Assembly (NCBI GenBank): GCA_035718275.1 | Contig: DASTHI010000010.1 | Location: 62,001 to 126,000 of the forward strand | Length of the DNA: 64,000 nt | DNA from: Pseudolabrys sp035718275 | GTDB lineage: Bacteria > Pseudomonadota > Alphaproteobacteria > Rhizobiales > Xanthobacteraceae | Reading direction: 5' to 3' | Part shown: positions 25,998-34,471 of the stretch, one piece after another | How the letters are laid out: the number at the start of each line of letters is the position of its first letter | How positions within the stretch are numbered: position 1 is the stretch's first letter | The notes under the pieces: model-generated | The model's database searches: none | Told to the model about the DNA's origin: nothing | The model's input: only the letters and a program-made list of their open reading frames with translations | Program-made: the position numbers and the translations under genes

Positions 25998-27442
25998 GCC
26001 ACTTTGCCCTTCAAGACAGCTGCTACAACCTCATGATCGGAAAACTGCAGCACCCGAGTGCCAATAATTTGGCCCGTCTCGTGGCCCTTGCCTGCAATAA
26101 GGAGGACGTCACCGGCCTTCAGATCCTTAATTGCCATCCGGATCGCCTCCGCACGATCGCCAACTTCAAGGGCGTTGGGCGCCCCAGATAGAATGGCAGC
26201 CCGGATGGCAGCCGGATCTTCGCCGCGCGGATTGTCATCGGTGACAACCACGCGATCCGCATATTCCGCGGCGGTCCGGCCCATTATAGGGCGTTTTCCA
26301 GGATCGCGGTCGCCGCCGGCACCGAACACGACGATCAACCTTCCTTGCGTGTACGGTCGCAGGCTTTCAAGCGCCTTCTTCAGCGCATCGGGCTTGTGAG
26401 CGTAATCGACAAAAATGGGCGCACCGTGATGACTGCCCACGAGCTCCAGTCGTCCTTTTGCCCCGCTCAGACGTTCGAGCGCGGCGAAGACGCGTGGCGC
26501 ATCAGCACCGGTCGCAATGGCGAGCCCGGCCGCTACAGCAGCATTCTGAACCTGAAATGTGCCGACGAGTGGAAGCCTCACCTCATATCGATGTTCAGCG
26601 TGATGGAAGGCAACGTGCTGAGCAAAACCATCCACTTTGGAAGCGCCGATGCGGATTCCATGCCCCTGCGCGCCCACCGTCATAACTGTCAGACCTCGTG
26701 CCCGTGCCACTTCGGCGACTCGTTCTCCATACGGAGTGTCGTTGGCGATCACGGCGTGGCCGCCAGGCTGAACCAAATCTTCAAACAAACGGAGCTTCGC
26801 AGCCAGATAAGCCTCAAGAGTGGGGTGGTAGTCGAGATGATCGCGAGAAAGATTTGTGAAAGCAGCCGCCGAGATACGCACGCCATCAAGGCGATGCTGG
26901 TCGAGGCCGTGCGATGAAGCTTCGAGCGCGAGATGCGTCACTCCCTCTCGGGACAGTTCGTCGAGAGCTCGATGCAAATCGACCGGATCCGGTGTTGTTA
27001 AAGCTCCGTAGTGCTCGGACTTGGGCGACACGATTCCAATCGTGCCGATGCTGGCGGATGCAAAACCGAGCGCATTCCAGATTTGTCGAGTGAATGCAGC
27101 CACCGAAGTCTTACCACTCGTCCCCGTGACTGCGACGATTGTGTCGGGCTGATGCCGAAAGAAATTGCCCGCCGCCAGCGATAGCGTGCGGCGGGCATTC
27201 GCCACACGTATGAACTCGACGTTTTCCGGCAAATCCTGCGGCCTATGCTCGCCCGCAACGGCCACCGCACCCGCCCGGACGGCCTGCGTGGCAAATTGAA
27301 CACCATCTGCCTTCACGCCCGGAACGGCGATAAACAGAAATCCAGGCTTGCTCTTTCGACTGTCCGCAGTGACACCGGCAATTTCGATAGAGGACCGGCG
27401 CTCATCGAGCTCCTCCTCCGGCAGAAGATCACCCAGCTTCAC
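25994..27442 (-). CDS. murE: UDP-MurNAc-L-Ala-D-Glu--meso-diaminopimelate ligase
   Basis: This 482-residue Mur ligase adds the third stem residue. VTADSRKSKPGFLFIAVPG, the ATP loop TGTSGKTSVAAF and the DNPRGEDP motif are visible. The Asn-Pro-Arg in that last motif is the meso-diaminopimelate recognition sequence, so the wall is of the Gram-negative DAP type. The start is GTG 27442, overlapping the ftsI stop as GTGA. A late GKGHETGQ motif closes the protein. Confidence 0.97.
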   Translation of the reverse strand: MKLGDLLPEEELDERRSSIEIAGVTADSRKSKPGFLFIAVPGVKADGVQFATQAVRAGAVAVAGEHRPQDLPENVEFIRVANARRTLSLAAGNFFRHQPDTIVAVTGTSGKTSVAAFTRQIWNALGFASASIGTIGIVSPKSEHYGALTTPDPVDLHRALDELSREGVTHLALEASSHGLDQHRLDGVRISAAAFTNLSRDHLDYHPTLEAYLAAKLRLFEDLVQPGGHAVIANDTPYGERVAEVARARGLTVMTVGAQGHGIRIGASKVDGFAQHVAFHHAEHRYEVRLPLVGTFQVQNAAVAAGLAIATGADAPRVFAALERLSGAKGRLELVGSHHGAPIFVDYAHKPDALKKALESLRPYTQGRLIVVFGAGGDRDPGKRPIMGRTAAEYADRVVVTDDNPRGEDPAAIRAAILSGAPNALEVGDRAEAIRMAIKDLKAGDVLLIAGKGHETGQIIGTRVLQFSDHEVVAAVLKGKVA

Positions 27443-29184
27443 CGCGTCTCCTTCGCGCTCGCCAGTAGAAGTTGATCGGCTTTTGGCAGATCAAAGCGGG
27501 GCGCAATGTCGAGCAATGGTGCTATCCGCTCGATCACCTTCGCTCCAACCGGCACGGCATTCCAGCCGGACGTGGCAAAGCCGTGCGTTTCCGGGAGTCC
27601 CTGCGGTTCGTCGAGCATGATCAAGAGCAGATAGCGAGGCTTGTCGGCGGGCAGGATGGCTGTGAAACTGGTCAAGACTTTGGTCTTGGAATACCGACCG
27701 CCGACCACCTTTTCGGAGGTGCCGGTTTTTCCCCCCACATAATATCCCGGGACATTGGCCCGGGTAGCGGTTCCCTTTTCAACATTCAAGCGCATCAAAT
27801 AGCGCATTTTTTCTGCGGTTTCGGGCTTTATCACCCGCTTGGCCAAACGGTCTGCCTCGGCCTGGCTTCGCTTCAGGAACGTGGGCGGGATCATGTTGCC
27901 GCCATTGACGAGGGCTGCAATCCCCATCACGGCTTGAAGCGGGGCGACCGACAGCCCGTGCCCAAATGCGATCGTGACCGTGTTGAGTTCGCCCCAATGT
28001 TTTGGGACCAGCGGTTCCGCGCTTTCGGGCAGTTCGGTGCGAAGCCGATCAAGCTGTCCCATCTTCTTTAGGAAGGCCTTGTGGTAGTCGACACCTAATG
28101 AAAGCGCCATACGCGCCGTGCCGATATTCGAAGAATAGGTGAAAATCTCCGGAACTGTCAGAACGCGCCGTTGCGCATGGAAATCGTGTATTTCAAATTT
28201 TCCATAGCGCAACGGCATCCGTGCATCGAAAGATGAGGACAAAGAAATGCGGCCGCTATCGAGCGCCATGGCGAGCGTCAGGGCTTTGAATGTCGAGCCC
28301 ATCTCGTAAACGCCGGTGGTCAGCCGATTCAGATGGTCAGGATCGTTGGCCAAGCGCGGCGTGTTCGGATCGAAATCCGGTTCTGAGACCATGGCGATAA
28401 TCTCACCGGTGTTGACATCAGCGATGATCCCAGCTGACGCCTTAGCTTTGAATTTCTCGCGCGCGGCGGCGAGTTCATCCCGCAATGCATATTGCGCGCG
28501 CAGATCGAGTGCGAGGCTAATCGGACGCTGCAGCTGATCGGTGGCCAGCCCTGCCATATGCAGCGCAGCCAACCCTTGCCCGTCAAGCCACTTTTCTATT
28601 CCTGCGATACCCTGATTGTCGATGTTCACGTATCCGATTTCATGCGAGACAACCGGTCCGTTGGGGTATACGCGCTTGTTCTCGGTGAGAAAGCCGATGC
28701 CGGGAATTCCAAGACGATGAATTTCGCGCTGCTGACTGGGCGTGATTTCGCGCTTGAGCCACACGAAGCCTCGCTTCGACGAAAGACGCTCTCGGACTTC
28801 GTTCGTATCCAAATCCGGCAAGACCGCGGTCAGCAATTCCACAGCCTCGTCGACATCGATTATCTTGCGCGGTTCGGCAAACAGAGAGGGCGTCTTCACA
28901 TCGGTGGCAATGATCTCGCCGTTCCGGTCAAGAATGTCTGGACGCGCAGTCGCCACTGCATCCTGGCTGATGCTACGACGGCCGCCATGCTCTTCGCTGT
29001 AAAACGCAAAGAGCACCAATCGAACCGCAATAGTTCCGAAAACCAAAACGAACGCCACAATAGCCAGGCCCAGGCGCGCCTTCGCCTTCACGCTACGGTC
29101 GACGTCACGGCCATAAAGAACCGAACGCAAGACGCGCTGCCATCGATTTTCGAAAACATTGGTTCGTGCGTACATCGCGGTCAT
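27439..29184 (-). CDS. ftsI: Septal peptidoglycan transpeptidase FtsI (PBP3)
   Basis: This 581-residue class B penicillin-binding protein crosslinks septal wall. A basic cytoplasmic N-terminus and one membrane anchor (about 38-61) precede the pedestal domain and the transpeptidase domain. Active-site motifs are in place: STFK at 297-300 (nucleophile Ser297), SSN at 351-353 and KTG starting at Lys486. The gene overlaps ftsL upstream and murE downstream by 4 bases each. Length is normal for an alphaproteobacterial FtsI. Confidence 0.97.
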   Translation of the reverse strand: MTAMYARTNVFENRWQRVLRSVLYGRDVDRSVKAKARLGLAIVAFVLVFGTIAVRLVLFAFYSEEHGGRRSISQDAVATARPDILDRNGEIIATDVKTPSLFAEPRKIIDVDEAVELLTAVLPDLDTNEVRERLSSKRGFVWLKREITPSQQREIHRLGIPGIGFLTENKRVYPNGPVVSHEIGYVNIDNQGIAGIEKWLDGQGLAALHMAGLATDQLQRPISLALDLRAQYALRDELAAAREKFKAKASAGIIADVNTGEIIAMVSEPDFDPNTPRLANDPDHLNRLTTGVYEMGSTFKALTLAMALDSGRISLSSSFDARMPLRYGKFEIHDFHAQRRVLTVPEIFTYSSNIGTARMALSLGVDYHKAFLKKMGQLDRLRTELPESAEPLVPKHWGELNTVTIAFGHGLSVAPLQAVMGIAALVNGGNMIPPTFLKRSQAEADRLAKRVIKPETAEKMRYLMRLNVEKGTATRANVPGYYVGGKTGTSEKVVGGRYSKTKVLTSFTAILPADKPRYLLLIMLDEPQGLPETHGFATSGWNAVPVGAKVIERIAPLLDIAPRFDLPKADQLLLASAKETR

Positions 29185-29549
29185 CGCGGAGCAGCTGTCG
29201 GAGTGCTGCCGGTGGTTTCACGTTGCGCCGGTGCAAGCATAGCGCCGATGGCGTCGCGTTCCGATGTGACGTCAAGCGGGCGCTCAGGTAGCCGATCGAG
29301 AGTGTCAAACTGAGTGGGTCGAACCGGCTGAAGGCTTAGATGCCGGTCGGCCAACCTTTGAATACGCCCTGGGGTATCGAGCTTTGCCCACTCTGCGCGC
29401 AAAATCGCTATGGCGTTGCGTTCCTTTCGCAACTCACCGCGCAACTTGGCGACGCGCTCGGCCTGAAGGGTAGAATCAAATTTGATCTTGTAGACGTAGG
29501 CAGCAGAGAGAATGAGCGCGCCGATCACAAGGATGTTGACAAGGCGCAT
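29181..29549 (-). CDS. ftsL: FtsL-type cell division protein
   Basis: This 122-residue bitopic protein has a very short cytoplasmic end and one membrane segment (about 5-20, ILVIGALILSAAYVY). A charged coiled-coil region (about 28-65, with AERVAKLRGELRKERNAI) and a Pro-rich tail follow. FtsL sequences are poorly conserved. The call rests on this layout and on the fixed position between rsmH (3-base gap) and ftsI (4-base overlap). It would form the FtsQLB complex with FtsQ and an FtsB encoded elsewhere. Confidence 0.88.
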   Translation of the reverse strand: MRLVNILVIGALILSAAYVYKIKFDSTLQAERVAKLRGELRKERNAIAILRAEWAKLDTPGRIQRLADRHLSLQPVRPTQFDTLDRLPERPLDVTSERDAIGAMLAPAQRETTGSTPTAAPR

Positions 29550-29552
29550 GGC

Positions 29553-30584
29553 TCATCCCTTCTTCATCACACGGGCAAGCGTTGGGATTCTCGGCAGTAA
29601 GTCTGCCGGAAGGCCACTACGAGCGAATGCCTGCGTGCGCTCGGCAGCACGAAGTTTCGCCGAACGCGCCCGCGGGTTGCGCGCCACCTCATCAGCACTC
29701 GCAACGAGCGGTCGTTTAGTCAGAACTATGAAGGTCGGCGCCGGACGCTCGACTTCTGGCGCGTGTCGCGACCCCCTGGCTGCCTCCGCTCGATCTGCAA
29801 TGAACCTTTTGACGATTCGATCCTCCAGTGAGTGGAACGACACCACCACCAAGCGTCCGCCCGGTTTCAGGATCCGCTCGGCTGCCAGTATTGCGGCTGC
29901 CAATTCACCAAGTTCGTCATTTACGAACACGCGCAGGGCCTGGAACGTGCGCGTGGCGGGATGAATCTCACCCGGCCGCGCGTGCACGACTTCACTTATG
30001 CAGTCTGCAAGCATGCGGGTCGTCTCAATGCGGGAATCGGCACGTGCCTTGACGATAGCGCGAGCTATTGCGCGTGAATGGCGTTCTTCACCCAGCTGAA
30101 AGATGATATCGGCGAGTTCACGTTCCTCAACGAGGTTAATTACATCAGCTGCGGTGGGCCCCTCGCCGCTCATCCGCATATCGAGCGGCCCGTCGAGCCG
30201 AAAGGAAAATCCGCGCGAGGCCGTATCGACCTGCATTGACGAGAGGCCAATATCGAGCACAACGCCATCGACCGCAGCATGCCCGCATTGGCGTGCGACA
30301 GCTTCAAGATTCGAGAAACGGCTCTCAATAAGGCTCAGCTTGCCATTGGCGGCTTCGACGAGACCGGCACCCAAAGCAATCGCATGGGGGTCGCGGTCAA
30401 TTCCGATCACTTTACAATCGGCACGAGCGAGAATTTCGCGCGTGTAGCCGCCGGCTCCGAACGTCGCGTCGATGTACACTCCGCACGAACGTACGTTCAG
30501 GAGATCGACAACAGGACCAACGAGCACGGGAATATGGAAGACCGGTCCGCCAGCGACAGCCGGGCCGCCGCCGTCCACCATCAT
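29553..30584 (-). CDS. rsmH: 16S rRNA (cytosine1402-N4)-methyltransferase
   Basis: This 343-residue SAM-dependent enzyme modifies C1402 of 16S rRNA. HIPVLVGPVVDLL opens the conserved part, followed by the SAM loop DATFGAGGYTREIL, GVVLDIGLSSMQVD, and the late RLVVVSFHSLEDRIVKRF. The frame stays open for 600 bases further upstream, but that part runs across mraZ in another frame. The true start is ATG 30584, which overlaps the mraZ stop as ATGA; a second ATG follows directly. Confidence 0.97.
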   Translation of the reverse strand: MMVDGGGPAVAGGPVFHIPVLVGPVVDLLNVRSCGVYIDATFGAGGYTREILARADCKVIGIDRDPHAIALGAGLVEAANGKLSLIESRFSNLEAVARQCGHAAVDGVVLDIGLSSMQVDTASRGFSFRLDGPLDMRMSGEGPTAADVINLVEERELADIIFQLGEERHSRAIARAIVKARADSRIETTRMLADCISEVVHARPGEIHPATRTFQALRVFVNDELGELAAAILAAERILKPGGRLVVVSFHSLEDRIVKRFIADRAEAARGSRHAPEVERPAPTFIVLTKRPLVASADEVARNPRARSAKLRAAERTQAFARSGLPADLLPRIPTLARVMKKG

Positions 30585-31057
30585 TCCCGTGCTCCTCGCG
30601 CGCCCACCGTCAACTGGGAACTCAGCTCTCCTCTGAGCACGCGCACCTTTTGGGTGGCCTCCGCGAGCTCCTGCTGGAATCGCCTGGGTTCCCAGATCTG
30701 GAATTTGTGACCCAAACCCACACAGGCGACGGTGTCCGCGATGCCTGCGTGATGCTTGAGTTTTTCGCTCAACACTACCCGGCCTTCTCCATCCACCTTG
30801 AGCGTTTCGCTGGTCCCATACAGGGCCAACGCAAACTGCTCGCGTTCTGTCGAATAGGGCGCAAAGCGGCCTATCAGAGCTTCGATTTCGACCATCAACG
30901 CGCTGCCGCCCGCATCGATCGCGGGCCGATCCAGCGCCGGATAACAATAGAGACCTTCGAAACCGTCGCGGGCGAGCACCGAGCGAAATGCACCAGGGAC
31001 CGAAAAACGCCCCTTTGAGTCCAGCCGCAGCGTAAAGTTCGCCACGAAGCGGTCCAT
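30581..31057 (-). CDS. mraZ: Transcriptional regulator MraZ
   Basis: This 158-residue AbrB/SpoVT-like protein has two swapped-hairpin domains. Each carries a DXXXR-type signature: RLDSKGRFSVPGAFR (about 11-25) and KVDGEGRVVLSEKLK (about 87-101). MraZ binds repeated TGGGA-like boxes in its own promoter and can repress the dcw cluster. Three such boxes lie about 105-130 bases upstream here. ATG 31057 (MDRFVANF) fits family N-termini; the upstream TTG is less likely. It is the first gene of the cluster. Confidence 0.95.
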   Translation of the reverse strand: MDRFVANFTLRLDSKGRFSVPGAFRSVLARDGFEGLYCYPALDRPAIDAGGSALMVEIEALIGRFAPYSTEREQFALALYGTSETLKVDGEGRVVLSEKLKHHAGIADTVACVGLGHKFQIWEPRRFQQELAEATQKVRVLRGELSSQLTVGARGARE

Positions 31058-31163
31058 CGGGCGTACTCTCAATGAACGAACAGAACTCAGGGCAATCAGA
31101 AACTATGGCCCCAAACCAGTCGCGCCGGTGGGCACTCCGTGCCCACGAACGGCCGTCCCATTT

Positions 31164-31188
31164 TGGGAAATTATGGGATATCATGGGA
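31164..31188 (-). promoter_or_regulatory. MraZ operator: three TGGGA boxes at exact 10-base spacing
   Basis: TGGGA occurs at 31164-31168, 31174-31178 and 31184-31188 (reading as TCCCA along the mraZ direction), each separated by 5 AT-rich bases, so all lie on one face of the helix. An inverted TCCCA at 31156-31160 adds a short palindrome. The array overlaps the candidate mraZ promoter. Repeats of TGGG spaced by 10 are the known MraZ target in enterobacteria. Confidence 0.85.
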
Positions 31189-31203
31189 TTATACGACCGT
31201 CAA
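31175..31203 (-). promoter_or_regulatory. mraZ: Candidate mraZ/dcw promoter
   Basis: On the minus strand a -35 TTGACG (31203-31198) is followed after 17 bases by TATCCC (31180-31175). A perfect TATAAT (31193-31188) also lies here but is only 4 bases from that TTGACG and has no good -35 of its own. Either choice places the MraZ boxes over or just behind the -10, where binding would block RNA polymerase. Confidence 0.5.
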
Positions 31204-31333
31204 CAAATCGGTCCCGGACGAGTGTTGCGAATGTCGCGCTGTCTTGGATCAACCCCCATTAACGACGGTTAAACTTAAGGAAACGTTGCGAATCTACGGG
31301 GCTGTCGAGGCCTAGAAGCCGGTCGGACCGACA

Positions 31334-32074
31334 ATGTGGATCGGGCTTTTCAGCGATATTCACGCAAACCGGGAGGCGCTCGAGGCGACACTTGAGCACG
31401 CCCGACAGAACGGCATCCATCGTTTCATTTTTCTCGGTGATTACGTCGGCTATGGCGCCGATCCCTGCTTTTGCGTCGATACTGTCATGCGTGAGGTTGA
31501 TCTTGGAGCCGTGGCACTGCGCGGCAACCATGACGCGGCAATATCGGTCGGTACGGCAAGGATGAATCCGGTCGCGGCAGAGGCTCTCGACTGGACGAGG
31601 CCCCGCCTCAACACGGTGCAGCGCAACTTCCTGGCCGGTTTGCCTTTGACCTTCGAAAACAACGATCATCTTTTCGTGCATGCAAGCGCGCATGCACCGG
31701 GAAATTGGGAGTATATCGTGAGCGCCGCAGAGGCAGCGGAGTGCTTTTCCGCCACACGTGCGCAGGCCACGTTTTGCGGGCACGTGCATGTGCCACAACT
31801 CTATCATCTGCCGCCGAGTGGCTGCGTTTCGCGCGTTTTGGCCTCGCAGAACATCGAAATTCCTCTTCACAGGGACCAAAGGTGGATCGCAGTCATCGGC
31901 TCTGTGGGCCAGCCGCGGGACGGCAATCCAGCCGCGTGCTATGGCGCCTTGGATATCGAACGCAATGTGCTGATGTATTTCCGGGTGCCCTATGATGCGG
32001 CACTCGCGGCCCGCAAGATCAACAGCGCCGGTCTGCCGCCCGTGTTGGGGCGGCGTCTCCTCGAAGGCGCGTGA
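31334..32074 (+). CDS. Calcineurin-like metallophosphoesterase (YfcE-type)
   Basis: This 246-residue cytoplasmic protein has the dimetal phosphoesterase motifs in order: FSDIHAN (Asp8, His10), GDYVGYGADP, RGNHDAA, a later HASAH and CGHVHVP. The short YfcE/MJ0936-like form usually acts as a phosphodiesterase of unknown natural substrate. It stands directly upstream of the amidase gene on the plus strand (46 to 94 bases depending on the amidase start) and is divergent from the dcw cluster. Substrate cannot be predicted. Confidence 0.88.
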   Translation: MWIGLFSDIHANREALEATLEHARQNGIHRFIFLGDYVGYGADPCFCVDTVMREVDLGAVALRGNHDAAISVGTARMNPVAAEALDWTRPRLNTVQRNFLAGLPLTFENNDHLFVHASAHAPGNWEYIVSAAEAAECFSATRAQATFCGHVHVPQLYHLPPSGCVSRVLASQNIEIPLHRDQRWIAVIGSVGQPRDGNPAACYGALDIERNVLMYFRVPYDAALAARKINSAGLPPVLGRRLLEGA

Positions 32075-32168
32075 ATGCAGCGACCAGGACTTGTGAAGCT
32101 TGCTTTTTTGAGCCCGCACAGTGAATGATGTCTTTCATCTTTTCTCACGCCCGGTGTTTGTCCGGCCC

Positions 32169-32942
32169 ATGTCCGTTTTTCAGCCGGATTCGTTCATCGT
32201 CGCGGACGTAAAGCCCTCGCCAAACTTTGACGAGCGTAAGAACAGTCGTGTGCCGGACATGATCCTTTTGCACTACACGGGCATGCAGACCGGCGACGGC
32301 GCCCTTGACCGCCTCACAGCGGCAGACAGCAAGGTATCGGCTCACTACGTAGTTTTTGAAAATGGCCGCATCGTACAATGCGTGCCCGAGGAACGCCGCG
32401 CATGGCATGCAGGCGAGGCCTCCTGGGCCGGCGAAACCGACATCAACTCACGATCGGTCGGCATTGAGATCGTCAATCCTGGTCACGAATTCGGATACTC
32501 GGATTTTCCGCTGCGCCAGATCGCAGCAGTCATATCGCTTTGCAGGTCTATCATCACCCGGCGCGGCCCGATCAGCGCCGACCGTATTCTCGCGCATTCG
32601 GATGTCGCTCCGTCACGCAAGCAGGATCCAGGAGAAAAGTTTCCCTGGGGGCTGCTGAGCGAATCCGGGATCGGGCATTGGGTCCGCGCCGCCCCTCTGG
32701 ATCTTGAAGGCGTTGGCCTCAAGCCCGGCGACGGCGGAGAAGGAGTAACGAGGTTGCAGCGGGCGTTACGGTCGTATGGATATGGCCTGGCTGAAACAGG
32801 AACATATGACGCTGCGACGCGTGACGTGGTCGCAGCCTTTCAACGGCATTTCCGCCAGGCGCGCGTTGATGGGATCGCCGATCCATCAACCCTGCTCACC
32901 TTGCGTGCGCTGATCGAGACGCGGCCGGCGCCTCTCGCGTAG
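32169..32942 (+). CDS. N-acetylmuramoyl-L-alanine amidase (AmpD/AmiD type) with PG-binding domain
   Basis: This protein of 257 residues cleaves the MurNAc-L-Ala bond of wall fragments, probably for recycling. The Amidase_2 domain contains zinc-ligand regions LLHYTGMQ, RAWHAGEASW and LAHSDVAPSRKQDPGEKFPW. A peptidoglycan-binding domain of the PG_binding_1 type fills about residues 185-250, with VTRLQRALRSYGYG and VVAAFQRHFR. No signal peptide is clear from ATG 32169. A GTG at 32121 would add 16 residues. It sits between mraZ and rnpB, an order common in Bradyrhizobiaceae. Confidence 0.9.
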   Translation: MSVFQPDSFIVADVKPSPNFDERKNSRVPDMILLHYTGMQTGDGALDRLTAADSKVSAHYVVFENGRIVQCVPEERRAWHAGEASWAGETDINSRSVGIEIVNPGHEFGYSDFPLRQIAAVISLCRSIITRRGPISADRILAHSDVAPSRKQDPGEKFPWGLLSESGIGHWVRAAPLDLEGVGLKPGDGGEGVTRLQRALRSYGYGLAETGTYDAATRDVVAAFQRHFRQARVDGIADPSTLLTLRALIETRPAPLA

Positions 32943-32990
32943 TCCTGCGTACCGACTCTTAACCAAGCATTTGAATGCCCGCCACGCCTC

Positions 32991-33019
32991 TTGACGCAGG
33001 TGCCGCACGGCACCATTCC
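32991..33019 (+). promoter_or_regulatory. rnpB: Candidate rnpB promoter
   Basis: TTGACG at 32991-32996 matches the alphaproteobacterial -35 well. A 17-base spacer leads to CATTCC at 33014-33019, a poor -10, about 7 bases before the predicted 5' end of RNase P RNA. The position is right; the -10 is weak. Confidence 0.4.
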
Positions 33020-33025
33020 TATGAA

Positions 33026-33456
33026 GTCAGTCGGCCGGACGGCCGCTCCGAGCCAAGGCCGAAAGGCGGCCGGGGAGGAAAGTCCGGGCTCCATGGACGA
33101 ACGGTGCCGGATAACGTCCGGCGAATGGCCCTTCGGGGCAGTTCAGGGATAGTGCCACAGAGAACAGACCGCCTCGGCGCGCGTTGCGTACTGCCGCGGC
33201 AAGGGTGAAACGGTGCGGTAAGAGCGCACCGCGTTTCCGGCAACGGAAGCGGCACGGCAAACCCCACCGGGAGCAAGACCGAATAGGAACGGCGTGGGAC
33301 CAAATCCTGCTTTGCAGGACAGATCCCGAATCAGTCCGGATCAGCCGTTCGGGTAGGTTGCTCGACGCGCCCGGTAACGGGCGTGCAAGAGGAATGGCCG
33401 TCACGCCTGCAGCACGGCTGCAGGCCATACAGAACCCGGCTTATAGGTCGGCTGAT
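33026..33456 (+). ncRNA. rnpB: RNase P RNA (bacterial class A)
   Basis: This is the catalytic RNA of ribonuclease P, which matures tRNA 5' ends. Universally conserved blocks are present in order: GAGGAAAGTCCGGGCTCC near 33076, the ACAGAGAACAGACCGCC region, a GGTAAGAGCGCACCG stretch, ATAGGAACGGCGTGG near 33283, AAGAGGAATGG near 33388 and ACAGAACCCGGCTTATA near 33429. The 5' GTCAGTCGGCC pairs with the 3' GGTCGGCTGAT to close the P1 helix, which sets the ends to within a few bases. Plus-strand orientation is certain. Confidence 0.97.
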
Positions 33457-33464
33457 GCATTATA

Positions 33465-33496
33465 GGGGGCTCGGCGGAGCAGATCGCCGGGCCCCC
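33465..33496 (+). terminator. Terminator hairpin after rnpB
   Basis: GGGGGCTCGGCG (33465-33476) and CGCCGGGCCCCC (33485-33496) form a 12-bp stem, with one U-G wobble, around an 8-base loop. The following sequence, gccagttt, is only a weak U tract. It begins 8 bases after the end of RNase P RNA and is very likely its transcription end. Confidence 0.75.
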
Positions 33497-33586
33497 GCCA
33501 GTTTGAGGCATTCGCCGGCGCTGAGCTGGCATGCATTCGCTTCGCCTAGCCGTTAGGAGGCGCAGCAGGTACCTTGCTGCTCCCTC

Positions 33587-34471
33587 ATGTCATCAACTTC
33601 CCGCGAAAAATTAGGCGTCGCGCTTGGTCTTGCCGGAGTACTTCTGTTCGGCGGCACGCTGCCGGCGACACGAGTCGCTGTCCAATCGATCGATCCGTTA
33701 TTTCTTTCCGCGGCACGCGCCGCGATCGCCGGATGCACAGGGGTACTCCTTCTTCTCGTCCTGCGCCGGCCTCTACCGCCGCTTTGGATGTGGGCAGACA
33801 TTCTGCTCGCAGGTCTCTGCACGATCATCGGCTTTCCCGTCTTCATGGCTCTGGCAATGACCTATGTGCCGAGTTCGCACGGTGGCGTCGTCCTCGGCAT
33901 CCTTCCGCTCGCCACAGTCGCAGCTGCCGCGATCGTCACGCACGAACGCCCGAGTGTCGGCTTCTGGATTGCGAGCGTCGCCGGAGCGACGATCGTCCTT
34001 GTCTTCATGATGCGACACAGCGATTCGAACAGTGTTGAAGTCGGCGATTTGTTCCTGATCGGCACCGTGGTGTCCGGAGCCTTTGGATATGCGTTTTCCG
34101 GACGCCTGAGCGCTCACCGGCCGGGGTGGGAAGTCATTTCGTGGCAAGTGGCAGCGTTTCTGCCGCTGTCATTGATCACCACGGCGTTTCTCTGGCCACC
34201 CACTTTGCTCGACGCGCCGCGTTCCGCATGGATTGCTCTGGCGTATGTCAGCTTCATCAGCCAACTTGTCGCATTTTTCGTCTTCAATGCGGCAATGTCC
34301 CTGGGCGGGGTTGCACGATCCGGCCAATTGATGCTGCTGCAGCCATTCGTAATCGTGACGTTATCGGTACCTGTGAATGGGGAGCGCTTCGATGTTTCAA
34401 CTCTGGCCTATGCTGCCGCAGTGGTAGCTGTCGTGGTTATCGGGCAGCGCATGATGGTGAAACGACGCTAG
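33587..34471 (+). CDS. EamA/DMT-superfamily membrane transporter
   Basis: This 294-residue protein has ten hydrophobic segments in two five-helix EamA halves (about 8-135 and 150-290), as in RhaT- or YdcZ-type metabolite exporters. The opening GVALGLAGVLLFGGTLPATRVAV is typical of the first helix. ATG 33587 is the only good start; a TAGGAGG lies 27 bases upstream and an AGCAGG 18 bases upstream. The stop codon overlaps that of the convergent TRAP gene in CTAG at 34468-34471. Substrate unknown. Confidence 0.88.
   Translation: MSSTSREKLGVALGLAGVLLFGGTLPATRVAVQSIDPLFLSAARAAIAGCTGVLLLLVLRRPLPPLWMWADILLAGLCTIIGFPVFMALAMTYVPSSHGGVVLGILPLATVAAAAIVTHERPSVGFWIASVAGATIVLVFMMRHSDSNSVEVGDLFLIGTVVSGAFGYAFSGRLSAHRPGWEVISWQVAAFLPLSLITTAFLWPPTLLDAPRSAWIALAYVSFISQLVAFFVFNAAMSLGGVARSGQLMLLQPFVIVTLSVPVNGERFDVSTLAYAAAVVAVVVIGQRMMVKRR

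Noticed and set aside
30585..31184. Upstream extension of rsmH by about 200 codons
   Set aside because: It runs across mraZ in another frame; the family N-terminus and the ATGA overlap fix the start at 30584.
31259..31278. TTAA-N6-TTAA near the dcw promoter as a CtrA site
   Set aside because: The spacing is 6, not 7, and a third TTAA makes it look like simple AT-rich sequence.
31259..32119. 286-codon minus-strand frame over the metallophosphoesterase
   Set aside because: The plus strand has all phosphoesterase motifs; the minus frame is a GC-driven shadow.
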